From: Firmicutes bacterium HGW-Firmicutes-9
Lineage (GTDB): Bacteria > Bacillota > Clostridia > Christensenellales > CAG-138
Direction: 5' to 3'
Assembly: GCA_002841395.1 (NCBI GenBank)
Contig: PGZM01000007.1
Coordinates: 62,001-126,000, forward strand
DNA length: 64,000 nt
Part shown: positions 8,894 through 16,146 of the stretch, in pieces
Position numbering within the stretch: the first letter of the stretch is position 1
Layout of the letters: every line of letters starts with the position of its first letter
Notes under the pieces: model-generated
Databases searched by the model: none
Seen by the model: the letters and a program-made list of their open reading frames with translations, nothing else
What the model was told of the DNA's origin: nothing
Made by a program: the position numbers and the translations under genes

Positions 8894-9897
8894 AGTTCGA
8901 TGCCCGCGTCGCCCGGCACGACCTCGCCGATGGGATACGCCGTGTGTCCAAATGCGCTCAAGAGCGCGATGGCTTTGTCCGCCTCGCCTTTCGGCAGCGT
9001 GATGGTCATGCCCACGCCCATGTTGAAGGTGTTGAACATATGCTGCTCTTCCAGTTCGCCCAGCTTTTGCAGCAGCCGGAAAATTGGCAGCACGCGCACG
9101 GCCTCTTTCTCAATTTTCGCAGTCAAGCCTTTCGGGATGCTGCGCGGGATGTTCTCATAAAATCCGCCGCCAGTGATGTGCGCGATGGAATGCACTTCAA
9201 CCGCGTCGATCAGCGCCAGCACAGGCTTGACGTAGATATTCGTCGGCGTAAGAAGCGCTTCGCCGATTGTTTTGCCGAGCTCTGCGCTGTATTCGTCCAG
9301 TTTCGTTTTCTCCATAGAGACCAGCTTACGCACGAGCGAAAACCCGTTGGAATGCACGCCGGAGGATGCGAGAGCTACGATCGCGTCACCCGCCTTCACG
9401 CGCGTGTTGTCGATGAGCTTCGTTTTATCCACCAGTCCTACGCAAAAGCCCGCCAGGTCATACTCTCCAACAGGGTAAAACCCCGGCATCTCGGCGGTCT
9501 CGCCGCCGATGAGCGCGCAACCCGCCTGCGAACAGCCGTCCGCAACACCTTTGACGATGCTGGCGGCAACCTCCGGCACGAGCTTTCCGGTTGCGACATA
9601 GTCGAGGAAAAAGAGAGGCCTTGCGCCGTGGCAGACCACGTCGTTGGCACACATCGCCACGCAGTCGATGCCGACGGTATCGTGTTTTTCCAGCGCGAAC
9701 GCGGCCTTGAGCTTTGTGCCGACGCCGTCCGTACCGGAGACCAGCACCTGCTCGCCCAGCGCATACATGCCGCCGAAGGAACCGAGGGATTGCAGCACAT
9801 TTGAATCAAACGTCGCCTCGGCGTAGGCTTTCATGCGACGAACGGCCTCATAGCCTGCTTCGACGCTGACGCCCGCCTCTTCATAGGTCACCGGCAT
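8887..9897 (-). CDS. purM: Phosphoribosylformylglycinamidine cyclo-ligase (AIR synthetase)
   Basis: PurM closes FGAM to AIR with ATP, step five. The chosen start ATG at 9897 gives 336 residues, the usual family length, and is preceded by a G-rich site (GGGGGGA). An in-frame start at 10041 would add 48 residues with no PurM homology that overlap purF. Conserved segments are VSGTDGVGTKLK near residue 55, GIDCVAMCANDVV near 80 and GGETAEMPGFY near 140. It lies between purF and purN/purO and overlaps the latter by 7 bases. Confidence 0.96.
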   Translation of the reverse strand: MPVTYEEAGVSVEAGYEAVRRMKAYAEATFDSNVLQSLGSFGGMYALGEQVLVSGTDGVGTKLKAAFALEKHDTVGIDCVAMCANDVVCHGARPLFFLDYVATGKLVPEVAASIVKGVADGCSQAGCALIGGETAEMPGFYPVGEYDLAGFCVGLVDKTKLIDNTRVKAGDAIVALASSGVHSNGFSLVRKLVSMEKTKLDEYSAELGKTIGEALLTPTNIYVKPVLALIDAVEVHSIAHITGGGFYENIPRSIPKGLTAKIEKEAVRVLPIFRLLQKLGELEEQHMFNTFNMGVGMTITLPKGEADKAIALLSAFGHTAYPIGEVVPGDAGIELC

Positions 9898-9913
9898 GTG
9901 AAAAATCCCCCCT

Positions 9914-11371
9914 TTAGCGATCCAAAACGTGTTTGCCGCCGCGCTGGATGAGCGCGGAGACGTCTTCCGGATATTCCCCGTTGAAGCAGGCCGCGCAGAA
10001 GTTACACGCGCCGCACTCCACGGTCTTATGCAGATCCTCAATGCTAAGATAGCTCAGCGAATCCGCACCGATAAACTTTCGAATCTCCTCGACGGAGTGA
10101 TTCGCACCGATGAGCTGTTCATAGGAAGAAGTGTCGATGCCGAAGCAGCACGGATGCATGACCGGCGGCGAGCTGATGCGCAGATGCACCTCTTTCGCGC
10201 CTGCGGTTTTCAGCATCTCGACGATGTATTTGCTGGTAGTTCCCCGCACGATGGAATCGTCTACGAGCAGCACGCGCTTGCCGCGCACATTTCGCTTGAG
10301 CGCGCTGAACTTGAGGGAAACATCCATCTCCCGGCGATCCTGCGACGGCTCGATAAACGTGCGCCCCATATAGCGGTTTTTGGAGAGCGCCATGGTAAAG
10401 GGAAGCCCCGCCTGCCGCGCATACCCCATCGCTGCATGAACCGAGGAATCCGGCACCGCGCAGACGACGTCCACATCCGCAGGCGACGAGATCGCGAGGA
10501 GTTCCCCCGCGCGCTCCCGCGCTTTGTGGACGGAGATACCGTCGATGTCCGATTCCGGACGAGCGAAGTAAACATATTCGAAGATGCACATCGCGGTGTC
10601 CGTCGAGCGGACGGCCTGATGCGAGCGAAGCCCCGCATGCCCCGTGACGACGATTTCGCCCGGGCGCACGTCGCGAATGAACTCCGCGCCGATGGTATCA
10701 AACGCGCAGGACTCCGACGCAAAGACATATGCGCCGTTGTGACTGCCGAGCGCGAGCGGACGCATCCCCTTCGGATCGCGCACGCCGATGACGGAATCCT
10801 TGGTCATCATCACGAGCGCGTAGCTGCCCTTGAGGCGGTCCATCGCATACGAAATGCTTTCGACAAGTCCCTTATCGCTGTTTTTCGCGATCAACGCCGC
10901 GATAATCTCCGAGTCGATGGTGGTTTGAAAGCTGACCCCTTCCGCCTCCAGCTCACTGCGAAGCTCCTTTGCGTTGATGATGTTGCCGTTGTGCGCAAGC
11001 GCGAGCTGACCAAAGGGAGCCTCCACCACGAGCGGCTGCGCGTTGATGAGCAGGCTGTCCCCCGTGGTTGAATAGCGCACGTGCCCGATGGCGAGCGTGC
11101 TGCCTTTGAGCGAGGCAAGCCCGTCACAGAATCGTCCACTGACGAGTCCCATCGCCTTGTGGCAGTCGAGCTTACCCTTTCGGGAAACCGCGATGCCCGC
11201 GCTCTCCTGCCCGCGATGCTGCAGGGAAAACAGGCCGTAGTACGCGGCCTCCGCCGCGTCCAGGCCGCTGCCGTTGCAATAGATGCCGAATACGCCGCAT
11301 TCTTCGTGCATGCAGTCGTCGTCTGGCTTGAGCCGTTCATATGTTGCGGGCAGGTGCAGAGGAACGCGCAT
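9914..11371 (-). CDS. purF: Amidophosphoribosyltransferase
   Basis: PurF commits PRPP to purine synthesis by replacing pyrophosphate with the amide of glutamine. The 485-residue protein has a short propeptide before the catalytic Cys25 (EECGVFGI), an Ntn-type glutaminase domain to about residue 235, and a PRTase domain with the PRPP loop VLLVDDSIVRGTTSK near residue 350. Cysteines in HPCCFGID and CGACNFCAACF fit the 4Fe-4S-containing Bacillus-type enzyme, which needs propeptide removal. Its ribosome binding site (GGGAGAA) is formed by the end of purC, which stops 2 bases earlier, so the two genes are tightly coupled. Confidence 0.97.
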   Translation of the reverse strand: MRVPLHLPATYERLKPDDDCMHEECGVFGIYCNGSGLDAAEAAYYGLFSLQHRGQESAGIAVSRKGKLDCHKAMGLVSGRFCDGLASLKGSTLAIGHVRYSTTGDSLLINAQPLVVEAPFGQLALAHNGNIINAKELRSELEAEGVSFQTTIDSEIIAALIAKNSDKGLVESISYAMDRLKGSYALVMMTKDSVIGVRDPKGMRPLALGSHNGAYVFASESCAFDTIGAEFIRDVRPGEIVVTGHAGLRSHQAVRSTDTAMCIFEYVYFARPESDIDGISVHKARERAGELLAISSPADVDVVCAVPDSSVHAAMGYARQAGLPFTMALSKNRYMGRTFIEPSQDRREMDVSLKFSALKRNVRGKRVLLVDDSIVRGTTSKYIVEMLKTAGAKEVHLRISSPPVMHPCCFGIDTSSYEQLIGANHSVEEIRKFIGADSLSYLSIEDLHKTVECGACNFCAACFNGEYPEDVSALIQRGGKHVLDR

Positions 11372-11373
11372 TG

Positions 11374-12081
11374 TTATTCTCCCATCAGGCGGCCGATGAT
11401 CTCGCGGTATGCTTCCTCGACATCGCCGAGGTCGCGGCGGAAACGATCTTTGTCCAGCTTTTTGCCGGTGGCTTTGTCCCAGTAACGGCAGGTATCGGGC
11501 GAAATTTCGTCCGCGAGGATCACTTTGCCGTCAAAGCGGCCAAACTCCAGCTTGAAGTCGATGAGCTCGATGCCAAAGCCGTCGAGATACGACTTGAGGA
11601 TGTCGTTGATGCGGAAAGAGTAGTTCTTCACCTGCTCCATCTCTTCGTCGGTCGCGATGTTCAGCGCGCGGATGTAGTAGGAGTTGATGAACGGATCGCC
11701 CAGCGCGTCGTTTTTGTAGCTGTACTCGAGAATCGGGCAGGCAAGGGCCGTTCCTTCTTCCACGCCCATGCGCTTAGAAAAGCTGCCCGCTGCGCGGTTG
11801 CGAATGATGACTTCTACCGGCAAAATCTCCACGCGGCGAACTGCCGTCTCGCGGTCGCTCAGCTGCTCGACATAATGCGTGGGAATCCCGTGGCTTTCCA
11901 GCAGGCGGAAGAAGTGGTTACTCACCTTGTTGTTGACCACGCCTTTGCCGGCGATGGTGCCTTTTTTCAGGCCGTTGAACGCGGTTGCATCGTCCTTGTA
12001 GTCCACGATGACGATCTTGGGATCGTCGGTTGCATAGACCTTCTTCGCTTTGCCTTCGTAAATCTGCTCCAACTTTTTCAT
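11374..12081 (-). CDS. purC: SAICAR synthetase
   Basis: PurC joins CAIR with aspartate using ATP. The 235 residues match the short bacterial form and show the N-terminal GKAKKVY motif, [13 protein letters not shown] near residue 95, and [13 protein letters not shown] near 180. AGGAGA lies before the ATG at 12081. It follows purE after 114 bases that contain a relic of a second purE end. Confidence 0.96.
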   Translation of the reverse strand: MKKLEQIYEGKAKKVYATDDPKIVIVDYKDDATAFNGLKKGTIAGKGVVNNKVSNHFFRLLESHGIPTHYVEQLSDRETAVRRVEILPVEVIIRNRAAGSFSKRMGVEEGTALACPILEYSYKNDALGDPFINSYYIRALNIATDEEMEQVKNYSFRINDILKSYLDGFGIELIDFKLEFGRFDGKVILADEISPDTCRYWDKATGKKLDKDRFRRDLGDVEEAYREIIGRLMGE

Positions 12082-12146
12082 GACGGTTCTGTCTCCTTCG
12101 ACATAGATATTGTTTTTTTAAACTGGTAGCAGCCGACCCAAAAGGA

Positions 12147-12182
12147 TCAAAGCTGTTCGATTTCTTCTAAAAATTTCTGAAC
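12147..12182 (-). pseudogene. Relic of a second purE 3' end
   Basis: Between purE and purC, the minus strand reads VQKFLEEIEQL then TGA. This mirrors the last residues of the intact PurE just upstream (IQKEIEQI then TGA), and the surrounding bases repeat as well (GATCAAAGCTGTTC on the plus strand against GATCAAATCTGTTC). It looks like the tail of a purE copy left by tandem duplication or by replacement of the gene through recombination. Only 11 codons remain, so chance cannot be excluded. Confidence 0.45.
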
Positions 12183-12195
12183 CTTTGGTGGAGGA

Positions 12196-12693
12196 TCAAA
12201 TCTGTTCTATCTCTTTTTGTATCGCTACGTCCGCTTCAGCGGCTTGCTGTGTCATTTTCGTTGCATAGTCCTGCAGTTTTCCGGCAATCGTTTCATCCGA
12301 GAGCGCGAGGATGCGCACGGCGAGCAGCGCAGCATTCGCCGCGCCGTCGATTGCAACAGTCGCTACGGGTACACCTTTCGGCATCTGCGCGGTGGACAAA
12401 AGCGCGTCCATGCCGCCAAGATCTTTTCCGCTGACGGGGACGCCGATGACCGGCAGCAGCGAATGCGCCGCCATCGCGCCCGCAAGGTGCGCGGCTTTGC
12501 CCGCAAACGCGATGATCGCGCCAAAGCCTTCCGCCTCCGCGCTCTTTGCAAATGCGGCTGCTTCATCCGGCGTGCGGTGCGCGGAAAGCACCCGCGCGAC
12601 AACGGGAATCTCGAACGACGCAAGCGTCTTTAGTGCGTCTTTTGCCAACGGCAGGTCGGATGCGCTTCCCATCACGACAGCGACTTTTTTCAC
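12196..12693 (-). CDS. purE: N5-carboxyaminoimidazole ribonucleotide mutase
   Basis: PurE makes CAIR, the substrate of PurC. The best start is the GTG at 12693: it is preceded by a perfect GGAGG with 8 bases of spacing and gives 165 residues. The TTG further upstream at 12708 overlaps that site. Visible motifs are [10 protein letters not shown] near the N-terminus, [15 protein letters not shown] near residue 75, and [14 protein letters not shown] near 125, which fit class I PurE (mutase acting after PurK). No purK is in the window, so the route to N5-CAIR cannot be settled. It is the first biosynthetic gene after the gntR regulator. Confidence 0.95.
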   Translation of the reverse strand: MKKVAVVMGSASDLPLAKDALKTLASFEIPVVARVLSAHRTPDEAAAFAKSAEAEGFGAIIAFAGKAAHLAGAMAAHSLLPVIGVPVSGKDLGGMDALLSTAQMPKGVPVATVAIDGAANAALLAVRILALSDETIAGKLQDYATKMTQQAAEADVAIQKEIEQI

Positions 12694-12732
12694 GTGTGAA
12701 TCCTCCAAATCGTGCTCAATCTCAAAACAAAG

Positions 12733-12759
12733 ATAAGCCTGATGCTTGTTCAGGCTTAT
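12733..12759 (-). terminator. Hairpin between gntR and purE, possible partial terminator
   Basis: Arms ATAAGCCTGA and TCAGGCTTAT (plus strand) pair perfectly over 10 bases around a 7-base loop. The stem abuts the gntR stop codon and on the minus strand is followed by CTTTGTTTTG, an imperfect T tract. purE begins 39 bases later with no obvious promoter of its own, so this may be a leaky terminator or processing site that lowers regulator relative to enzyme expression, or the reverse. Confidence 0.6.
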
Positions 12760-13485
12760 TTAAAACTTCATTCTCAGCATGGTGTGCTGAATCACGCCGC
12801 CGATATAGTACTGCGGCGAATACAGCATCGGCATGCCTTCTTTGTCGTAATCGACCTCATCCAAGTAGAGCAGCGGCGTACCTTCCGGCACACGAAATGT
12901 TTCCGCGAGTGCCGCGTCCGCGACGGCGGGGCGCACCTCCGTGAGATCCATATGCGGCTCCAGCGCGCAATATTGCTTCAAAAACGAGAAGATCGGTTTT
13001 TGCAGATCCTGCTCGTTATACTCTTTCTTCTTGATCAGCGTGGTCGGGATATAATCCTCGCAATAGATCGCGGGCTTCCCATCTGCACCGATGAGACGGC
13101 AGACTTTGAGCACCGTATCGGCTGGCGAGATGGCAAGATGCTGCGCGACGGTTTCCCCGGCGGGCACAAGCGAGTAGGTCGAGCTGAGCAGCTCCGGCTT
13201 ATGGCCGGAGGCCTCGATCATCTCCATAAACTCGATTTCCATATCCATGCGCACCGCAACGGCGAGCACGTGGCGGTTGATGACAGTGCCTACACCCTGA
13301 TGGCGGCTGATGAAACCCTCGCGTTCCAGTTGCGCAAGGCTGTCCCGCAGCTGCGTGCGACTGATGTTGAGCCGTTCGGCAAGCACGCCCTCCGGCGGAA
13401 GCTTGCCGGAGTAACGATAGGAGCCTTCCTTCATCTCGCGCAGAAGCCTGCTGCGTACCGATTGAATCTGCATCTGTTCGCCCAT
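12760..13485 (-). CDS. GntR family regulator with UTRA domain, probable purine operon regulator
   Basis: The 241-residue protein has an N-terminal winged helix (residues 1-75; GKLPPEGVLAERLNISRTQL) of the GntR type and a C-terminal UTRA ligand-binding domain (about 90-235). The ligand is not known. It is the first gene of the purine cluster: the same strand continues into purE after 66 bases. Its promoter overlaps a repeated palindromic site, consistent with autoregulation. Control of the pur genes is inferred from position only; GntR/UTRA proteins often respond to sugar phosphates or other small metabolites. The ATG at 13485 is preceded by AAGGAGG. Confidence 0.88.
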   Translation of the reverse strand: MGEQMQIQSVRSRLLREMKEGSYRYSGKLPPEGVLAERLNISRTQLRDSLAQLEREGFISRHQGVGTVINRHVLAVAVRMDMEIEFMEMIEASGHKPELLSSTYSLVPAGETVAQHLAISPADTVLKVCRLIGADGKPAIYCEDYIPTTLIKKKEYNEQDLQKPIFSFLKQYCALEPHMDLTEVRPAVADAALAETFRVPEGTPLLYLDEVDYDKEGMPMLYSPQYYIGGVIQHTMLRMKF

Positions 13486-13538
13486 GCGCGTCCTCCTTGT
13501 CAGCCCCGTCGCCGATTGTTGTGGTTTTTGGTTGGTTT

Positions 13539-13566
13539 ATTGGTATTACCAATTCGTATTACCAAT
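13539..13566 (-). promoter_or_regulatory. Candidate GntR operator: palindrome plus repeated half-site
   Basis: On the plus strand ATTGGTATTACCAAT (13539-13553) is a perfect palindrome about one base, and GTATTACCAAT is repeated at 13556-13566, 13 bases from its first copy. The pair lies just downstream of the -10 box of the gntR promoter, where a bound repressor would block transcription. Confidence 0.7.
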
Positions 13567-13573
13567 AAAGTAG

Positions 13574-13602
13574 ACTTTAGCACAGGGAAGGTGGTTTGTA
13601 AA
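13574..13602 (-). promoter_or_regulatory. Sigma-A-type promoter of gntR and the purine operon
   Basis: On the minus strand TTTACA (13602-13597) and TAAAGT (13579-13574) are separated by 17 bases, a good vegetative promoter. It lies about 90 bases upstream of the gntR start and directly before the candidate operator. Confidence 0.75.
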
Positions 13603-13809
13603 GACGACAGCGATAGTAAGATGCATCATTTTGCATGTTTTTTCGGTCTCGTTTCTATGTATGAAACAATATACCTGATTCCGAAAATTTTGTTCCGTTT
13701 CACGTTTTCCCCACAGGACAGACGCTTTCGTTTCAGGGGTTCATTTCTGTGATAGCAAGGCCTTCGCATTCTCTGCCGTTTGTGCCACATTCGTTCACAT
13801 TTCTCCGCT
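13603..13809. other. Intergenic spacer between the divergent gntR and marR promoters
   Basis: No gene, riboswitch or convincing repeat is visible in these bases. The spacer is more AT-rich than the neighbouring genes and separates the two divergent promoters. Confidence 0.6.
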
Positions 13810-13837
13810 TGACTTTTATCTAACAGCGTGTATTATT
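13810..13837 (+). promoter_or_regulatory. Sigma-A-type promoter of the marR-ABC exporter operon
   Basis: TTGACT (13810-13815) and TATTAT (13832-13837) are separated by 16 bases, 35 bases upstream of the marR start codon. Confidence 0.78.
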
Positions 13838-13849
13838 AACACTGTTAGC
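13821..13849 (+). promoter_or_regulatory. Candidate MarR operator overlapping the promoter
   Basis: The inverted arms CTAACAG (13821-13827) and CTGTTAG (13843-13849) flank the -10 box, and TTAGCTAA follows at 13846-13853. The location fits autorepression by the MarR protein encoded next. Confidence 0.68.
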
Positions 13850-13872
13850 TAATTGAAAGGCAGGTAAGTGAG

Positions 13873-14316
13873 ATGGATTATCAGGCTCTTGCGCGTGAGT
13901 ATATGGTGATATTACACAAGATGCGCAAACGCAAAAGCGATAAACAGATCAACGAATCCATGCGCGGGGAGCAGTTTGTGCTGTCCTATATTTCCAACCA
14001 GGACGGAGGCGTGATTCCCAGCGATATCAGCGCAGTGATGGGCATCAGCACAGCGCGCATCACCGCGGCGCTAAACAGCCTAGAATCCAAGGGATTGATC
14101 ACGCGCCGGATCGACGAGAGCGATCGCAGAAAGATTCTCGTTGAGTTGACCGATGAAGGGCGCACCAAAGAAGCGGCACACGCAAAGGGAATCATGCGGG
14201 TTCTGGTGCGCATGCTGGAAAACCTCGGCGAAGCAGACGCCATCGAGTTTCTACGCATCCTGAAGAAGGTCGCGGAGCACCCGCCGGAAGAATATTTTGA
14301 AGATGATATGCAATAA
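13873..14316 (+). CDS. MarR family transcriptional regulator
   Basis: This 147-residue protein has the MarR winged-helix core (about residues 35-110): ISAVMGISTARITAALNSLESKGLITRRIDESDRR contains the recognition helix and wing (positions 54-88). It heads an operon with two ABC exporter subunits, so it probably represses a drug or toxic-compound exporter and is released by the compound or by its own ligand. The start ATG at 13873 follows AGGTAAGTGAG. An inverted repeat overlaps its promoter. Confidence 0.92.
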   Translation: MDYQALAREYMVILHKMRKRKSDKQINESMRGEQFVLSYISNQDGGVIPSDISAVMGISTARITAALNSLESKGLITRRIDESDRRKILVELTDEGRTKEAAHAKGIMRVLVRMLENLGEADAIEFLRILKKVAEHPPEEYFEDDMQ

Positions 14317-14385
14317 AGCCGGGCGATTTCCGTCTTATTGCTGGACAGATTACGTTTTATTAAACCGCTAGTAAGGAGAGTCTTA

Positions 14386-16146
14386 ATGTTTCGATTACTC
14401 AAACGCCTCAAGGCAGCCGAGTGGCTGCAGGCGCTGGTCAGCCTCGTGTTCATCGTATCGCAGGTCTGGCTCGACCTCAAATTGCCGGACTATATGTCCG
14501 AAATCACACGCTTAACCCAAACGCCGGGCAGCGCGATCGGCGATATCTGGCTCGCGGGCAGCAAGATGCTGCTCTGCGCGCTGGGCAGCGTCGTCTCCGC
14601 GGTGATCGTCGGCTTCTTTGCCGCGCGCATCGCCGCCTCGTTTTCGCAGCGGCTGCGCAGCCAGCTGTTCTCCAAGGTGGACTCGTTCTCAATGGAAGAG
14701 ATCAACCGCTTCTCCACGGACAGCCTGATTACGCGCTCCACCAACGACATCACGCAGGTGCAGATGCTGATCACGATGGGATTGCAGATGATCATCAAAG
14801 CGCCCATCATGGTGGTTTGGGCGGTGACCAAGATCGCTGGAAAGGGTCTCGAATGGTCGATGGCGACGGGCGTTGCCGTGCTGATCATGCTCGCAGTCAT
14901 CTCCGTGATGATGACTCTCGTGCTGCCGAAATTCCGCAAAATGCAAACCCTCACCGACAACCTCACCCGCGTCACCCGCGAAAACCTGACCGGACTTCGC
15001 GTTGTGCGCGCCTATAACGCAGAACCGTATCAAGAAGGGAAGTTTGAGGGAGCAAACCAGGAGCTGACCGAAACGCAGCTCTTCACCAACCGCGGTATGG
15101 CGGTCATGATGCCGATCATTACGCTGCTCATGAGCGGGCTCAACCTTGCGATCTATTGGATCGGCGCCGTGCTGATCAACAGCGCTGGATTGATGGATCG
15201 GCTCACGCTGTTTTCCAACATGGTGGTGTTCTCCGCCTATGCCATGCAGGTCATCATGTCGTTTATGATGCTCGTGATGATCTTCGTGCTCTGGCCGCGT
15301 GCCTCCGTCTCCGCAAAGCGCATCAACGAGGTGCTGGAGACCGCGCCTTCTATCCTTGACGGCAGCAAAATGGAGGGAGCAGCAGGCAAAGAAGGCGAGA
15401 TCGAGTTCCACAACGTCAGCTTCCGCTATCCGGGTGCTGCGGACGATGTGCTCACCGACATCAGCTTCACGGCAAAGCGCGGCGAGACGGTCGCCTTCAT
15501 CGGCTCGACCGGCAGCGGCAAGACCACACTGGTCAATCTCATCCCCCGCTTCTATGACACGACAGCGGGCGATGTGCTCGTCGACGGCGTAAACGTCCGG
15601 GACTACGCACAGGATGCACTGCATAATAAAATCGGCTACGTGCCGCAAAAAGCGGTCACGTTCCGTGGCACCGTTGCGGGCAACATCCGCTACGGCGACA
15701 ACGGAAAAGCAGCCGCAACCGATGAGGAAGTTGCGCTCGCCATGCGGATTGCGCAGGGCGCAGATTTCGTCGAGCAGATGGAAGGTAAGTATAACGCGGA
15801 TATCGCGCAGGGCGGCTCCAACCTCTCCGGCGGACAGAAGCAGCGCCTCGCCATCGCCCGCGCGGTTGCCAGAAAGCCGGAAATCTACATCTTCGACGAT
15901 AGCTTCTCTGCTCTGGATTATAAAACAGACCGCGCGCTGAGAAGCGCACTCAAACGCGAGACCGCAGGCGTCACAAGCCTGATCGTTGCCCAGCGCATCG
16001 GCACCATTCTCGACGCCGACCAGATCATCGTGCTCAACGAGGGCGCAATCGCGGGCAAAGGCACACACAAAGAACTGCTGAAGACATGCAGCGTCTATCA
16101 AGAGATCGCCATGTCACAGCTGAGCGAGGAGGAACTGTCCGCATGA
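14386..16146 (+). CDS. ABC exporter half-transporter with degenerate catalytic site
   Basis: The 586-residue protein has an N-terminal six-helix export domain (about residues 15-310) and an ATPase domain (about 335-575): Walker [11 protein letters not shown], signature LSGGQ, and Walker B IYIFDDS. The base after the Walker B aspartate is Asp rather than the catalytic Glu, which marks the inactive nucleotide site of heterodimeric exporters such as TM287/288 and BmrCD. The ATG at 14386 is preceded by AAGGAGAG; an in-frame TTG at 14338 lacks such a site. Its stop overlaps the start of the partner gene (ATGA), so the two subunits are translationally coupled. Multidrug export is inferred from the family and the MarR neighbour. 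Confidence 0.94.
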   Translation: MFRLLKRLKAAEWLQALVSLVFIVSQVWLDLKLPDYMSEITRLTQTPGSAIGDIWLAGSKMLLCALGSVVSAVIVGFFAARIAASFSQRLRSQLFSKVDSFSMEEINRFSTDSLITRSTNDITQVQMLITMGLQMIIKAPIMVVWAVTKIAGKGLEWSMATGVAVLIMLAVISVMMTLVLPKFRKMQTLTDNLTRVTRENLTGLRVVRAYNAEPYQEGKFEGANQELTETQLFTNRGMAVMMPIITLLMSGLNLAIYWIGAVLINSAGLMDRLTLFSNMVVFSAYAMQVIMSFMMLVMIFVLWPRASVSAKRINEVLETAPSILDGSKMEGAAGKEGEIEFHNVSFRYPGAADDVLTDISFTAKRGETVAFIGSTGSGKTTLVNLIPRFYDTTAGDVLVDGVNVRDYAQDALHNKIGYVPQKAVTFRGTVAGNIRYGDNGKAAATDEEVALAMRIAQGADFVEQMEGKYNADIAQGGSNLSGGQKQRLAIARAVARKPEIYIFDDSFSALDYKTDRALRSALKRETAGVTSLIVAQRIGTILDADQIIVLNEGAIAGKGTHKELLKTCSVYQEIAMSQLSEEELSA

